NCBI RefSeq assembly: GCF_028640845.1
Contig: NC_080546.1
Span: forward strand, 68,849,205 to 68,913,204
Direction: 5' to 3'
Length of the DNA stretch: 64,000 nucleotides
From: Ahaetulla prasina
Taxonomy: Eukaryota; Chordata; Lepidosauria; Squamata; Colubridae
Numbering within the stretch: the stretch's first letter is position 1; each line of letters opens with the position of its first letter. Below the pieces are notes generated by a model. The model had not been told where the DNA came from and searched no databases. It saw only the letters and a program-made list of their open reading frames with translations. Position numbers and translations under genes: made by a program. Of this stretch, positions 11,681 to 22,640 are shown in pieces.

Positions 11681-12047
11681 TGTCAATGTATAAGAAATTA
11701 TGAGCTGGGATAGCCATAACAATAAGTAAGCCAATGGGAACTGTTTGGTGACTAAGAAACAGGATCTGTTGTGAGCCATATGAAATGGCTTGGAGCCTGG
11801 GCATGGCTTAGCTTAACTGACCTAGTATATAAGAGTTTGTCCTTGCATGATTGTTCTGTGCTTCTATGATTTCTGGTTCTGATTTCTGCTTCTTGTCCTT
11901 GTCCTTGCTACCATGTTGCAAAAGCTGCATGGGTATTGTATACATGCATCATGCTTTATATTATTGTATATAAACAAGTTTCTTCTATAAATGAATCCTG
12001 CTGAATTATTTACTTGTGTGCTGGTTGGGTTGCTGCAAACTCTCACA
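11681..12047 (+). mobile_element. Ty1/copia 5' LTR
   Basis: 367-bp block from TGTCAATGTATAAG to AACTCTCACA, matching the block at 20840-21073. It carries a TATA-like TAGTATATAAGAG near 11822. The site is flanked by ACTAT (11676-11680), with AATAT after the 3' LTR, a plausible 5-bp TSD with one change. After 12047, GGTTATCGACCCAGAGC could be a degenerate primer-binding site (copia typically has TGGTATCAGAGC). Confidence 0.85.
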
Positions 12048-12169
12048 GGTTATCGACCCAGAGCACACCAAGCACACAGTAAGACTAAACTGCAATTAAG
12101 CTGAAGGATAGCCTGTGTTATAAGGAAAAGAGAACAAGGCTGAGAAGGCTTACAGGATGGCTGTTGAGT

Positions 12170-12920
12170 TCAAGGAGAGCTTTCTGCCTTGATTGGAGAA
12201 TTATATTATTTGGGCTGCAAAAATGGAATGCTTCCCAAAGGCTAAGGAGCTCTGGGATATTGTTATTAATCCATCCCAGGCACCATTAGCAGCAGCAGAT
12301 CAAAGGCAGCATGATAAGGCACTGGCCTACATCATCTTAAGTTTAGAAGATGAACAATTATTGAACGTAGCTGATTTAAAAACTGCAAAGGTGGTTTGGC
12401 TGAAATTGAGAAGTGTGCAGTGAGTGCATCAGCATGCAATATTGTGCAACTATCAAGACAATTATACAGACCCCGTTTGCAACTACAAGAGAATGGGGAA
12501 AGGCATTTGCTGCATATGTAAACTTTATTCATTGAGTTGGAACAGCGTGGCATGCAGATCCCTGAATCTCAGAAGATGCTGTTGGTGTTAAATAGTCCTG
12601 ATGAAATGTGAGACATTGTTTCAGCTGTTTTTGAGTGCAAACCAGAACAGGACTTTAAAAAGGAAGACCTTAAAGCCTGTTTGATTTCTGAAGAAAACAA
12701 ATGCCATTTTAGAAAAAGCCACAAGGAGAAATTCCTGAGTGGGGGTCCAAGGAGCAGAGAGAGAGAAAAACAACAGATAGGATGTCTGCAAAGACCAAAG
12801 TAATTGAACAGACTTGATGACAGCCCAACAAAGGTTTTCTAAGAAAAAGAAAAGGAACAGGAACAGTGGTGGTGTTTCATCTGCAGTGATAAGACTCATT
12901 TAAAGAAAGACTGTTTGCAA
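12170..12920 (+). pseudogene. Ty1/copia gag remnant
   Basis: The open segment 12193-12423 resembles copia Gag (UBN2-type capsid), and further gag-like sequence follows in shifted frames. At 12873-12914 the translation reads CFICSDKTHLKKDC, a perfect CX2CX4HX4C zinc knuckle that binds element RNA. Frameshifts and stops break the frame. It lies directly downstream of the LTR, as expected for copia. Confidence 0.75.
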
Positions 12921-12949
12921 GGAAGAAAAACAACAGATGGACAGGCTGC

Positions 12950-13203
12950 TATTGCAAAAGTTAGCTATTGTAATAGCAGACACAAATAGTTAATAGACAG
13001 TGGGGTCAAACAATTGTTAATAATTCTAAATTGTTTTTCAGAATGGAACCAGCTGGAACCTTGGCGAATAGCCAAAAGGCTAAAGTCATAGCAAAAGGCA
13101 GTGTGCTGATTCCATGTCTGGAGGAAAAGTTTAGTAACATATTATGTGTTACTGATTTACTGAGTGTCTCTAGTTTAGACAAACAAGGTTTTGCGATCAC
13201 ATT
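12950..13203 (+). pseudogene. Ty1/copia protease remnant
   Basis: LIDSG near 12990-13004 matches the copia aspartic protease active site (usually DSGA). Farther on, LLSVSSLDKQGFAITF, a typical end of this domain, runs into the LINE inserted at 13204. Several stops are present, so it cannot be functional. Confidence 0.7.
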
Positions 13204-14247
13204 TCTTCATATTATACATAAATGACCTTTTTGATCATATTATAAGTAACTGCGTTCTCTTCACCGATAATGTTAAACTATTTAACACTACCAACAATGC
13301 TGCTACCCTTCAAAAAGACTTTGCCTTTGTGTCAGAATGGTCAAAAAATTGGCAACTCCAAATCTCAACCAACAAATGCTCTGTCTTACACATTGGTAAA
13401 AAGAATCAGAACACAAAATACAAGCTAAGTGGACATGAACTTGTAGATGACCCTCACTCTGTCAAGGATCTTGGAGTACTCATATCAAAGGATCTAAGTG
13501 CCAAAGCCCACTGTAACAACATTGCCAAAAAGGCATTAAGAGTTGTAAACCTTATCTTGCGTAGCTTCTTCTCCGGTAAGATTACACTACTAACCAGAGC
13601 ATACAAAACATTTGCTAGACCAATTCTCGAATACAGTTCATCTGTCTGGAACCCACACTGCATATCAGATATTAATACAATTGAGCGCGTCCAGAAATAT
13701 TTCACAAGAAGAGTCCTCCACTCCTCTGCTCACAACAAAATACCTTATGCCACCAGACTTGAAATTCTGGGTTTAGAAAATTTAGAACTACGCCGTCTTC
13801 GGTATGACCTGAGCATAACTCATAAAATAATCTGCTGCAATGTCCTTCCTGTCAATAACTACTTCAGCTTCAACCACAACAATACACGAGCACACAATAG
13901 ATTCAAACTTAAAGTGAACCACTCCAATCTCGATTGCAGGAAATATGACTTCAGTAACAGAGTGGTCATGCCTGGAATGCACTACCAGACTCTGTGGTCT
14001 CATCCCAAAATCCCCAAAATTTTAACCTAAGACTGTCTACTGTTGACCTAATGCCATTCCTAAGAAGTCTTAAGGGGCGTGCATAAGAGCACCAGCGTGC
14101 CTACCATCCCTGTCCTAATGTTCCCTTTAATTGTATTCATTTTATGTATTCAATTCATGCTTATACTTATATATATTATTTAATATGTATTCGACTAAAC
14201 AAACAAACAAACAAACAAACAAACAAACAAACAAACAAACAAACAAA
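13204..14247 (+). mobile_element. 5'-truncated LINE with (AAAC)n tail inside copia
   Basis: The frame 13191-14030 encodes the C-terminal half of a non-LTR reverse transcriptase: FILYINDL, then the active-site region (here CVLFTDNVKLF, so FADD has become FTDN and activity is lost), then SVWNPH and a conserved C-terminal tail. The same family is at 50925-52180 (with intact FADD), 35150-35370 and 62705-63360. A (AAAC)n run at 14194-14247 forms the 3' tail. Short ACATTT repeats flank it (13198-13203 and about 14250), a possible TSD. I place it in the jockey/CR1 group; the family is unnamed here. Confidence 0.8.
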
Positions 14248-14248
14248 C

Positions 14249-14657
14249 AGACATTTGTAAATGGTGTCTCATAAAAAGAAATGGAAGTGTATGTGCACAG
14301 GGCATAAACAGGATAATCTTTATCTGTTGCAGAGACAAAAGGTTCAATGTGCCCAAACATTTGGAAATGTGCCACAACATGATTCATGTGTTCATCTCTT
14401 GCATAGAAAGCTTGGACATGCCAGCTTCAGAATTTTGTCAAAGATGCAACAGTTTGGAGAAGGGTTAAACTTAAAAGAGTGAAAGGCATACTTGGACTGT
14501 GCAGTATGTAAATAATCAAAGTCCAAGGTATTCCCAGTAAGCAAGAGTAGCACAAGGCAGAGCAAAAGAGCAAAAGCTCTAGAGCTTGTACATGCAGATT
14601 TGGTTGGGCCAATGCAAGCCAGTTTGGGAGGAGAAAGGTATCGCTGGTCATTGTAGA
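14249..14657 (+). pseudogene. Ty1/copia GAG-pre-integrase and integrase N-terminus
   Basis: After the LINE the copia frame resumes. HLLHRKLGHASFRILSKMQQ is the GAG-pre-integrase/H2C2 region, followed by CAVCK and LELVHADLVGPM at about 14580-14612, the start of the integrase catalytic core with its first Asp. The rest of integrase and the whole RT are missing before RNase H at 20352, so pol carries an internal deletion near the sequence at 14658-14886. Confidence 0.8.
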
Positions 14658-14886
14658 TGTTGTGACCCAGGCCCAAGTAGGTAGTAGGAAACTCAGTCAG
14701 TGTAAAAACAAACAAACTTTATTGAAACAGCAGAGAATTACTTCATTCTCAGCGTAGTTCAACTAAACTAAAGCAAATTCCTATCACCAAGCTTCTTCTC
14801 TGAAACTCTTCTCTGAAGAATTAAGGTTAAAATGTTATGTTGACAATGATTATGCCAATGACGTAAAAACCAGAAAATCCAATTCT
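14658..14886 (-). mobile_element. LTR-like fragment (tentative)
   Basis: This segment replaces the copia integrase/RT. It begins TGTTGTGACCCAGGCCC and contains ACTTTATTG (antisense AATAAAG) near 14718, as minus-oriented LTRs elsewhere in this window do. No TSD or partner LTR is seen. It may mark the event that deleted copia RT. Confidence 0.3.
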
Positions 14887-15019
14887 GGGATTGTGGTATT
14901 ATTATTTTTTTTTTAATTTTTTTATTACTTTTTTTCCAACAAACAAAAAAGAAAATACATTATTACACCCTTGTGCTATACATAAAAAAAAAGGAAGATT
15001 TGGGTCTTGGGATATATCC

Positions 15020-15938
15020 TCATGATTGCCAAAATCCACGTTCTCGAGGTACAGGTACCGAAGCGTCCAATTTTCCAAGCGCATAGTCCACGAATGGTTT
15101 CCAAGTCTTCCAGAAAATATCTTCTTTATACACACCACTTCTAATTTTAATATCACATGTCATTTTATCATTTAAGGCTAATTTCCACATTTCAGAATTC
15201 CACTCTTCTATTCTAAAAATCACATCTAATTTCCAATATCTAGCTATTATAATTCTACCTATTATAATCATAATTCTAATCAATTCTTTTTCATATTTTG
15301 TTAATTCTATTTCCTTAATTACCAACAATAATATAGTTTCCACTCTCAATATTATTACTTTCCCCATCATTTCAAATATCATTTTCTCAATTGTTGCCAA
15401 AACTTTTAACCTTGTCACATTTATACCACATATGTTCATAAGTCCCCAATTCCATCTCACATCTCCAACATTTTTTACTAATTTTTTTATCCATTTGTGA
15501 CAATCTTACTGGAGTCAAATACCATTTCCAAACAACTTTATAATTATGCTCTTTAATCCTTATAGATAAAGTTCTCATAATTCTACTATTCCAATTCACA
15601 TTCCAATCTGACTCTGGTATTTCAATATTAAGATCTTTTTCCCAATTTGTCCTCATCACTCTTTGTAATTTTTCATCAGAATTTATAATCTTATAAACCC
15701 TACTAACGAGTCCCTTTAGCCCAATTTCATCTTTCATAATCCGAGATACTAAATATTCAAATTCAGTTTCACATCTATTTATCGAATAGTTTTCCCTTAA
15801 TTTTTTTGTCCATTTTTCTATCTGTATTTTTTCAAACCAACTTAACCCTAATTTTTCAATAATTTCTTTATTCCTCCTTTCATTTTCCATAACTTTTATC
15901 CAATCTCTAATAATTTCTATATTTTCCTCTTTAATCAC
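15020..15938 (-). pseudogene. L1 ORF2 C-terminal region
   Basis: Two overlapping frames (15387-15938 and 15020-15460) carry the ORF2 segment downstream of RT. It includes WKWYLTPVRLSQMDK and a cysteine motif CWRCEMELGTYEHMWYKC (C-X2-C-X8-H-X4-C), matching the plus-strand L1 segment at 44640-44720. A frameshift near 15400 separates them. The region is thought to bind RNA. Confidence 0.8.
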
Positions 15939-16085
15939 TTCATTACGCTTTTATATTATTTTTAATCGCCAATTTCAATTGTCTCCCCAAAAGATTATAT
16001 CCGAATTAAAATTTTAACAAATTTATTCCACATTTTTACTTAATCCTTTAACCAATAACTTCTAATTACACATTTTAAATTTGCT

Positions 16086-17708
16086 TTATCTAAAAACCAC
16101 CTTGATCCAAATTTCTATATCCCTTAACTCTAAGTCTCTCCAATAGTTATCTTCACCTTTAAATATTTTTACCACTATCCGGATACCATACGCACAGTAA
16201 TAATTAAATAATTTGGGGATTCCTAATCCACCTTCCTTTTGATTTTGATACCACATTTTCTTCACTAATCTAGGTCTTTTCCCACCATTACAAAATTTGT
16301 CCAATTTTTTCTGATATCCTTCAATATCTTTCTCTGTCAAATTTAGCGGTAGCATCTCGAATAAAAAGTTAAACTTGGGCAGCAACATCATCTTACACAT
16401 TGCAATTCTACCAAACCAAGACAACTTTAACATTTTATATTTGTCTATCTTCTTCTCAATTTCATTAATCACCACATCATAATTAAGTTTTTTCAATTCT
16501 TTAACCTTGAGTGAAAGCACTATACCCAAATATTTCAATGTATTTTTAATCCTTATCCCAAATTGCTCTTGCATATTCTCAGACTCATTACCATTACTAT
16601 CCATCAATAATTCTGACTTTGACCAATTTACTTTCAGACCTGTCATTTCCTCAAATTCTTTCAAATGCTTATATATCTTTTTCAGGTCTTTCTCTACATT
16701 TTTCAAAATAATTAAAGTATCATCCGCATACAAATTTATCTTATACCCCTTATATCCTTCTAATTCTTCATCTTTTTCTATCATTTTTGTCAAAATTTCC
16801 ATAGCCAATAAAAATAATGTTGGGGACAAGGGACATCCTTGTCTCGTACCTGCTTCTAATTTTATCTCTTCAGTTAATATTCCATTCACCTTCACTCTTG
16901 CACTGCTTTTTTGATACAATTTTGAAATAACATGTATAAACTTATTACCAAAGCCTAAAGCCTCCACAATTACTTTAATAGTTTCCCATTGTACAGAATC
17001 AAAAGCTTTAAAAATATCCAATGATACTATACCAATTTTATCACCGTTATGTTCAGCTACATCTATAATATTTAATACTCTTCTAACAATATCACTCATG
17101 TATCTACCCTTCACGAAACCTACTTGGTTGTAACTTATATATCTATCTATAAATCTATTTAATCTATTACTTATAATAGCAGTAAATATCTTTGCATCCT
17201 GATTAATTAAAGAAATGGGCCGATAGGACTCAATCCTTTCTAAATCTTTATCTGGCTTAGGAATTAGGGATATCACCATTCTATTCCATGACGAAGGTAC
17301 TTCTCCGCCATGTAATATTCCGTTAAATAATTTTTGCAGTCTTGGTATTATTAATTCTTTAAATTCTTTATAGAACTCAGCAGGTAATCCATCCTCACCT
17401 GGAGCTTTCCCTAATTTTATTTTTTGTATAATTCCATTAATCTCATCTTGTGTTATATCTTCTTCCATCAATTCCTTATATGTTTGATCAATTTTCACCA
17501 CATATTTTTCTAAATAGCTTTGCAATTTTCCCCGATTAACTGGTTTCTTTGAATATAGATTCTGAAAAAAATTTCTAACCACTTCACATTTCTCTAATTT
17601 TTTATAACATCTTATACCTCTGTCATCTATCAAAACTCCAATTTCTCTTCTCTCTTTTATTTTTCGCCATCTTTGCCAATAATTTAGAATTTCTGTTACT
17701 AAATTCAA
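16086..17708 (-). pseudogene. L1 ORF2 reverse transcriptase domain, long open frame
   Basis: A 540-codon frame with ordered L1 RT motifs: GEDGLPAEFYKEF (finger), YRPISLINQDAK, NQVGFVKGRYMSD, SLDIFKAFDSVQW (first catalytic Asp), GTRQGCPLSPTLFLLAMEIL and LYADDTLI (catalytic YADD). It would perform target-primed reverse transcription in the nucleus. The frame is intact across the catalytic core, but breaks at 17709-17863 disconnect it from the endonuclease and others near 16000 from the C-terminus. It is not a complete ORF2. Confidence 0.9.
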
Positions 17709-17863
17709 AAATTCCTATTTAAATATCTCAAATTTCTTTTACCAACTCTGTATCCTCTTCTATCATTTTATTTCTTAACATATTAAGCTCCTGAAGAATT
17801 TTTTTCTTTAGTAAGCAAAATTGATTTTCCAATTCTTTAATCTGATTTTTATCTCTTTCCATT

Positions 17864-18790
17864 TTAATTTTTATAATTTTTATATTTCCTACTTGATAAT
17901 TTAATACTCTCCCCTCTAAACACCGCTTTCATCGCATCCCAAACAATTTCAAATTTAACCTCCCCGTTATCATTTAATCTCCAACTTTCCTCCAATTTTT
18001 TAAGTATCCATTTTTTATCCTTTTCATTTTTATACAGTTTCTCCTCATATCTCCAATAGCTTCTTTTTTTCTCAAAATTAAAATCTAAATCCACCATAAC
18101 TTCTGCATGATCAGAATCTTTAAAAATTCCCACATCTACCTTATCTACATTATTCAACAAATCTTTAGAAAGAAAAATATAATCAATTCTAGAATATGTA
18201 TTATATATCTTAGAGAAAAAAGTATATATTCTTTCAATTCCTTTGACCTCTCTCCACACATCCACCACGCTGTTTTGAAGCATCCACGTATTTAAAATCC
18301 CCATTTTATTTGCTCCTCCACAGCGGGTGGGGTTAGTACTATCTATTTTATCTCTGATTAAATTAAAATCCCCAGCCACAATTACTTTCCCTACACTTTC
18401 CTTCTCCAAAATTTTTGTTATTTTTTCAAGAAATTCTCTTTGTTTTTCATTCGGTAAATATAAATTAACAAGTGTCACTTTTTCCTCATTAAGATTTCCA
18501 ACAATTATTACATATCTTCCATCCTCATCCAAGATTACCTGATGTTTTTCAAAATACACCCTATCTGATATCAGTGTTGCAACTCCTCTGGCTTTTGAGG
18601 TTCCAAATGCTTTTTCATATATTTGCATACCTTTTATATACATTTTATTTGAATCTTCAGATTTCTGATGGGTTTCTTGTAGAAATAAAATATCTGGTAA
18701 ATCTCTTTTAATCTTAAATTCCAATCTTCTTATTTTAATCTGATTCCCTGTACCCTTCACATTCCATGACATTATTTTTATGACTCCCAT
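17864..18790 (-). pseudogene. L1 ORF2 apurinic-type endonuclease domain
   Basis: 308 codons beginning MGVIKIMSWNVKG. APE-type residues are present in order: WNVKG (Asn), LQETH (Glu), VAGDFN (Asp/Asn), SRIDYIFLS and DSDHA (Asp-His). This domain nicks target DNA to start integration. ORF2 should continue directly into RT, and a stop at the 17864 end breaks it. The ATG at 18790 is the likely ORF2 start because the catalytic fold begins at once after it. Confidence 0.88.
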
Positions 18791-19332
18791 TTAAAATATA
18801 AATTTTTCAATCCTATCCCCGCATCTTCCTTTCTGTGCCCAAAACCCAACACTAAACTCCCATATAACCAACATTTAACATATAAAAAACGATAAGAAAA
18901 CAAAAACAAAAACAAAAAACAAGACAAACAATAAAATACAAACAATCTTCTTCCCCACATCCTCATCGGTTTCGCCTCTATAAAGAGAATGGGGAGAGGG
19001 ACGTGCCAATGTCCGGGCCACTTCTTTCGGCTGTCTATTTAAATTCATCACTCAAGAAAAAGATAGTGATGGCTCTCCGCATTCAGCTTCATATTTTCCA
19101 AGACTCTTATCTGCTTCTTCTCCTACTGTATCCTCACGACTTTTCTTCTGTTCAACCAACACAGGTGATATTTCTTTCCTCTTTAACCCTTTAGGTCTTG
19201 CCTCCAATAGCCCCTTTTTCTTCTTCTGGGGTTGATGTTTCGTGTGTTCCACCCATCTTAAGCATTTGATCTTTTATCTCCATTAAATCCTCCATCTCAA
19301 TCAGTCCAAGCTCCGTAAATATAATAATGCAT

Positions 19333-20084
19333 CTATGTCTGGGGTAATTGTATGCATCCTTCCTTTATAAAAAATTTCAATTGTTGTGGTGGCCTCCAAT
19401 TATATTTAATTCCATTATCTCTCAAAACTTTTGTAATTGGTTTAAAAAAAAATCTCCATGCCCTTTCTTCTCTTGATATATCCGGGAAGACTTGAACAGT
19501 CTTCCCTTCAAACTTCAAAGCATCTCCCATCTCTCTCACCTTGGCCATAACTTCCAGCTTGTCACCAAGATTTGCGAACCTGACAAGCACATTCCTGTTA
19601 GAACCATTTTGCCTTCTATTTCCAATTCTAAAACACTTGCCAGATCTGCTATTGTGAGCGTAAGTTGCGTATCAGATCATTAATCCATTTCAAACCGCTG
19701 TTTCAATTTATCCTCCTTTTCTTCTGAAATCCCTCGGATAACCAAATTATATTTCCTCATCTCTTCTTCCAAGAGACAAATTCTCTTATCTTGCTGCTCA
19801 TTTTTATAAAATATTTCACCAATTTGCCGATCCACTTTTACCTCATGTACATGGATCTGCTCCATTTCATCTTTAATAATTGTCATTTCCTCTCTTTGCT
19901 TTGCAAAATTTTCATTCATTTCTTGTTTCATCTTTTTCATTTCCGATGTCATTTCCAATGTCATATTATCCATGCGCTCTGATAGTCCTGCTATTTTTTC
20001 CCCAATTTTATTTAAAGCTGCAGCAAGTTGCTGCGTTTCTGAAAGTTGTTGAGTCATTTTAAAAAATCTTAAAATTTTTTCCAA
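19333..20084 (-). pseudogene. L1 ORF1 (coiled coil, RRM and C-terminal domain), frameshifted
   Basis: The N-terminal frame (19680-20084) is a Lys/Glu-rich coiled coil with heptad-like spacing. It ends at YNLVIRGISEEKEDK, the start of the L1 ORF1 RRM. After a break, 19333-19590 carries the C-terminal domain (VRFANLGDKLEV, FPDISREER, YNWRPPQQLKF). ORF1p is a trimeric RNA chaperone that packages L1 RNA. The part between 19591 and 19679 lies in a shifted frame. Confidence 0.85.
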
Positions 20085-20351
20085 ACTAGTATTTCAAACC
20101 AATTTTACAGAGGGTCTTAATGAAGATCAAGGGACGGCAGTCTTTAATTGAAGCGAAGCGGCTTATTTGCACTCGTTATCTCTCAGTAGCTTGTGACTCA
20201 TAGTCACTCCACAAAGAAACACAGATACCTCACAGCTTTTAAACAATAATCAGCGCCATTTTTTCTCCATGTCAAAGGAGAAAGAAAAAAGAAAAAAAAT
20301 ATAAGAAATTTTATTTTTTTTTCTTTCTTTTGAGGGGATTGTGGTATTATT

Positions 20352-20617
20352 TGGAGAGGCTTTAATTGGTTGGAAGTCCAGAAAACAAACAACTGTAGCC
20401 ATTTTTATGGCAGAGGCAGAATTTATTGGTCTATCTGAATTTTGTTCAGAGGTAACTTGGTACCTCTGTTAAAGGATTTAAACATAAAAGTAAATGAAGC
20501 TGTAACAGAGTTTGAGGATAATGCTGCTTGCATAAAAATGGCTATAGGTGACAGAGTAAAGAATAGAAGCAAGCATGTGGATATTAAATATTAAATATTG
20601 TAATGTAAGAGAAGCCA
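20352..20617 (+). pseudogene. Ty1/copia RNase H
   Basis: The copia frame returns just past the L1 TSD. WKSRKQTT (about 20370), MAEAEFIGLSE (catalytic Glu region), DNAACIKMA (catalytic Asp) and NRSKHVDIKYY are the diagnostic copia RNase H series. A frameshift follows WYLC. A BovB fragment interrupts the last part at 20618. Confidence 0.88.
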
Positions 20618-20684
20618 AGGCCTGGAGGAATGTTGTCCGTGGGGTTGCGATGGGTCAGACATGACTTCGCAACTAACAACAACA
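20618..20684 (+). mobile_element. BovB/RTE 3' tail with 11-bp TSD
   Basis: 67 bp ending GGGTTGCGATGGGTCAGACA, TGACTTCGCAACTAACAACA, ACAA. It resembles the BovB 3' end (GGGTCGCcatGAGTCGGACAcGACT). AAGAGAAGCCA occurs at 20607-20617 and again at 20685-20695, so this is a severely 5'-truncated insertion. Removing it joins the copia codons NVREA and IKCKL. Confidence 0.8.
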
Positions 20685-20695
20685 AAGAGAAGCCA

Positions 20696-20839
20696 TCAAA
20701 TGTAAATTAATTAGCTTGCTTCACTATTCTTCAGAACACAATCTGGCAGATATAATGACCAAGCCACTGGGTGGAATGCACTATGGGAAGAATATTAAGT
20801 TATTCAGTTTTATGTCTATTCTAGTCATAAACGGAGGAG
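20696..20839 (+). pseudogene. Ty1/copia pol C-terminus and polypurine tract
   Basis: The translation includes SSEHNLADIMTKPLGG, the near-universal C-terminal motif of copia pol. ACGGAGGAG immediately precedes the 3' LTR at 20840 and serves as the polypurine tract for plus-strand priming. Confidence 0.85.
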
Positions 20840-21073
20840 TGTCAGTGTATAAGAAATTATGAGCTGGGATAGCCATAACAACAAGTCAGCCAATGGGAAT
20901 TGTTTGGTGACTAAGAAACAAGATCTGTTGTGAGCCATGTGAGATGGCTCAGAGTCTGGGCATGGCATCATGCATCATGCTTTATATTATTGTATATAAA
21001 CAAGTTTCTTCTATAAATGAATCCTGCTGAATTATTTACCTGTGTGCTGATTGGATTGCTGCAAACTCTAACA
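20840..21073 (+). mobile_element. Ty1/copia 3' LTR, internally deleted
   Basis: 234 bp from TGTCAGTGTATAAG to AACTCTAACA, matching the 5' LTR (11681-12047) except that about 133 bp is missing between GGGCATGGC and CATCATGCTTT. The missing part includes the TATA-like box. The flanks fit a 5-bp TSD (ACTAT/AATAT). Confidence 0.88.
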
Positions 21074-21443
21074 AATATAAAAGCACCAAAAAGTATGTGG
21101 TGAACTCCATCATCCCTTCCAATCAAATAGCAGCACCAGTCACAACCAGAACACAAAATAAAGCCAAGCTCAATTTAACTGATGACCTAAATCAGGCAAT
21201 GAAAATGGCCCTGTCCAAGGATGAGTGGTTTGCAGTTCAAAAAGAGGTCTTCTCCTTATGTGATGGCATTGCTCGGGTCGGAAGCAAACTCTATCTGCCC
21301 ACATGCCAGAGACTTCTTATTTTATAAAGCAACCACAATTCAAAAACCGTGGGACACTTTGGCTTTGTGAAAACCCTGCATCTTGTTAGACACCATAGAA
21401 AAATATGTGGTTAATTGCCCCATGTGTGCCTTGGCTAAAGGAC
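21074..21443 (+). pseudogene. Ty3/gypsy spacer and integrase zinc-binding domain (continues 10640-11680)
   Basis: Removing the copia element makes the gypsy text continuous: LSRLPHY then KSTKKYVVN. An 76-codon open part (21097-21327) ends KLYLPTCQRLLIL. H...H then NCPMCALAKG (C-X2-C) follow, forming the H2C2 zinc finger of integrase. The sequence stops at 21443 against a CT-rich tract, and the integrase core is absent. Confidence 0.85.
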
Positions 21444-21540
21444 ATCCCTTCCTTCCTCCCTCTCTCCCTCCCTCCTTCCCTGCCATCCTTCTTCTCATTC
21501 CTATCTCATCACTTCCTTCCTTCTCCCTCCTTCTCTTTTT
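21444..21540. repeat. CT-rich low-complexity tract (CCTT/CCCT)
   Basis: Runs of CCTTCC and CTCCCT with no regular unit. It sits between the truncated gypsy pol and the 3' end of the next L1-type element. Confidence 0.7.
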
Positions 21541-22280
21541 TTTCCAAGTTTTTTTTTTAACAAAATATCAAATCAATATGTGAACAGTGAGGTACCTGGG
21601 TGTCATACATTCTAATACAAATAAAGCTAATCAAGTTAATCATAATCCTTACATTCAATCCGCTTATATATTTCTCTTTATAAGTAATTTTTATTTCCAT
21701 TTTCCAACATCATATTTATGTGCAAACTATTATCTATCATTAATCATTAATCATACTGATTCAGGCCTGCCCGATTACCACTTCCTTTCTTCACAACCTC
21801 CCTCTCTACCCTCTACTACTTTCACATCCTTCATCTCCTTCACTTTACTACTTCCTCTCCTCCTTCTCCACTCCTCCCTTCTTACCTATCTAACCTTCTT
21901 ATTCCCCTCCTCCTTCTCTACTCTTTCCTACCTACTTTCTTCCCTCCTTCTACTTCTCTCTCCTTTTCTTTCTGAAATGGCAATCGAGCATCCCCAATAT
22001 CATTTTAAATTTTATTTTCATATCTTCAAAAATTACTATACATTAATAATCAATCCATGTATCATTTCCCCCCCCTCCTCTCCCTTCCCCCCCCCAGACT
22101 TCCCAGAGCAAATACCGGGTATTATGACCAACAATCACAAGCTAAAGTATACAAAATATACATAACCTCCCGCCTTTAAAAATTTAAAACTTTAGATCCC
22201 CTCACAATAAAAATAAAGAGATAGGAAAGAATAATAAAAAGAAAAAAAGAAAAGAAGCAATACCAACTTCACATATTACA

Positions 22281-22640
22281 TCTTCTTACAATCCATTTTT
22301 TAAAATTAATCCATCTTCTCAAATTCAATTTTTTCCCCCGCTTGTATATTCCTTCAAATTTCGTAAGTCCATTTCTCAAATTGCAGTCCATCTTCTCGAA
22401 CTCAAATTTTCATCACTTATATATTTCTTCAATTGCCATAACATTTAATGTCCGTTCTTCTTACAGTCCATTTTAAAAATTAGTCCATCTTCTAAGATTC
22501 AAATTTTCCCCCCACTTGTATATTCCTTCAAATTTCATAAATCCATTTCTTAAATTACAATCCAGCTTCTCAAATTCAAATTTTCATCACTTATATATTT
22601 CTTCAATTGTCATAACATTTAATATCCAATCTTCCAATAC
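22281..22640. repeat. two-copy tandem repeat, about 175-bp period
   Basis: The block CTTACAATCC ... CCATCTTCTC ... CTTGTATATTCCTTCAAATT ... CACTTATATATTTCTTCAAT ... CATAACATTTAAT starts near 22285 and recurs from about 22460 with small differences. It lies in the non-coding 3' part of the half-L1-like element. Confidence 0.75.

Larger units (their letters stand above)
14904..20334 (-). mobile_element. nearly complete L1-type LINE (5.4 kb) with 17-bp TSD
   Basis: Identical 17-mers GGGATTGTGGTATTATT lie at 14887-14903 and 20335-20351, the signature of target-primed reverse transcription. On the minus strand the order is 5' UTR (about 250 bp), ORF1 (coiled coil plus C-terminal domain), ORF2 (endonuclease, RT, Cys motif), a short 3' UTR and a poly-A tract (T-run at 14904-14934). 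Only a few frame breaks separate it from an intact element. It sits inside the copia pol. Confidence 0.93.

Noticed and set aside
14142..14387. Frames with repeated CLFV residues
   Set aside because: They are a translation of the (AAAC)n LINE tail.
16507..16914. 135-codon plus-strand frame
   Set aside because: It is antisense to the intact L1 RT frame at 16086-17708 and has no domain of its own.
21587..22165. 192-codon Ser/Leu/Pro-rich plus frame
   Set aside because: Low-complexity pyrimidine-rich DNA in the non-coding end of an L1-type element; no domain or initiation context.
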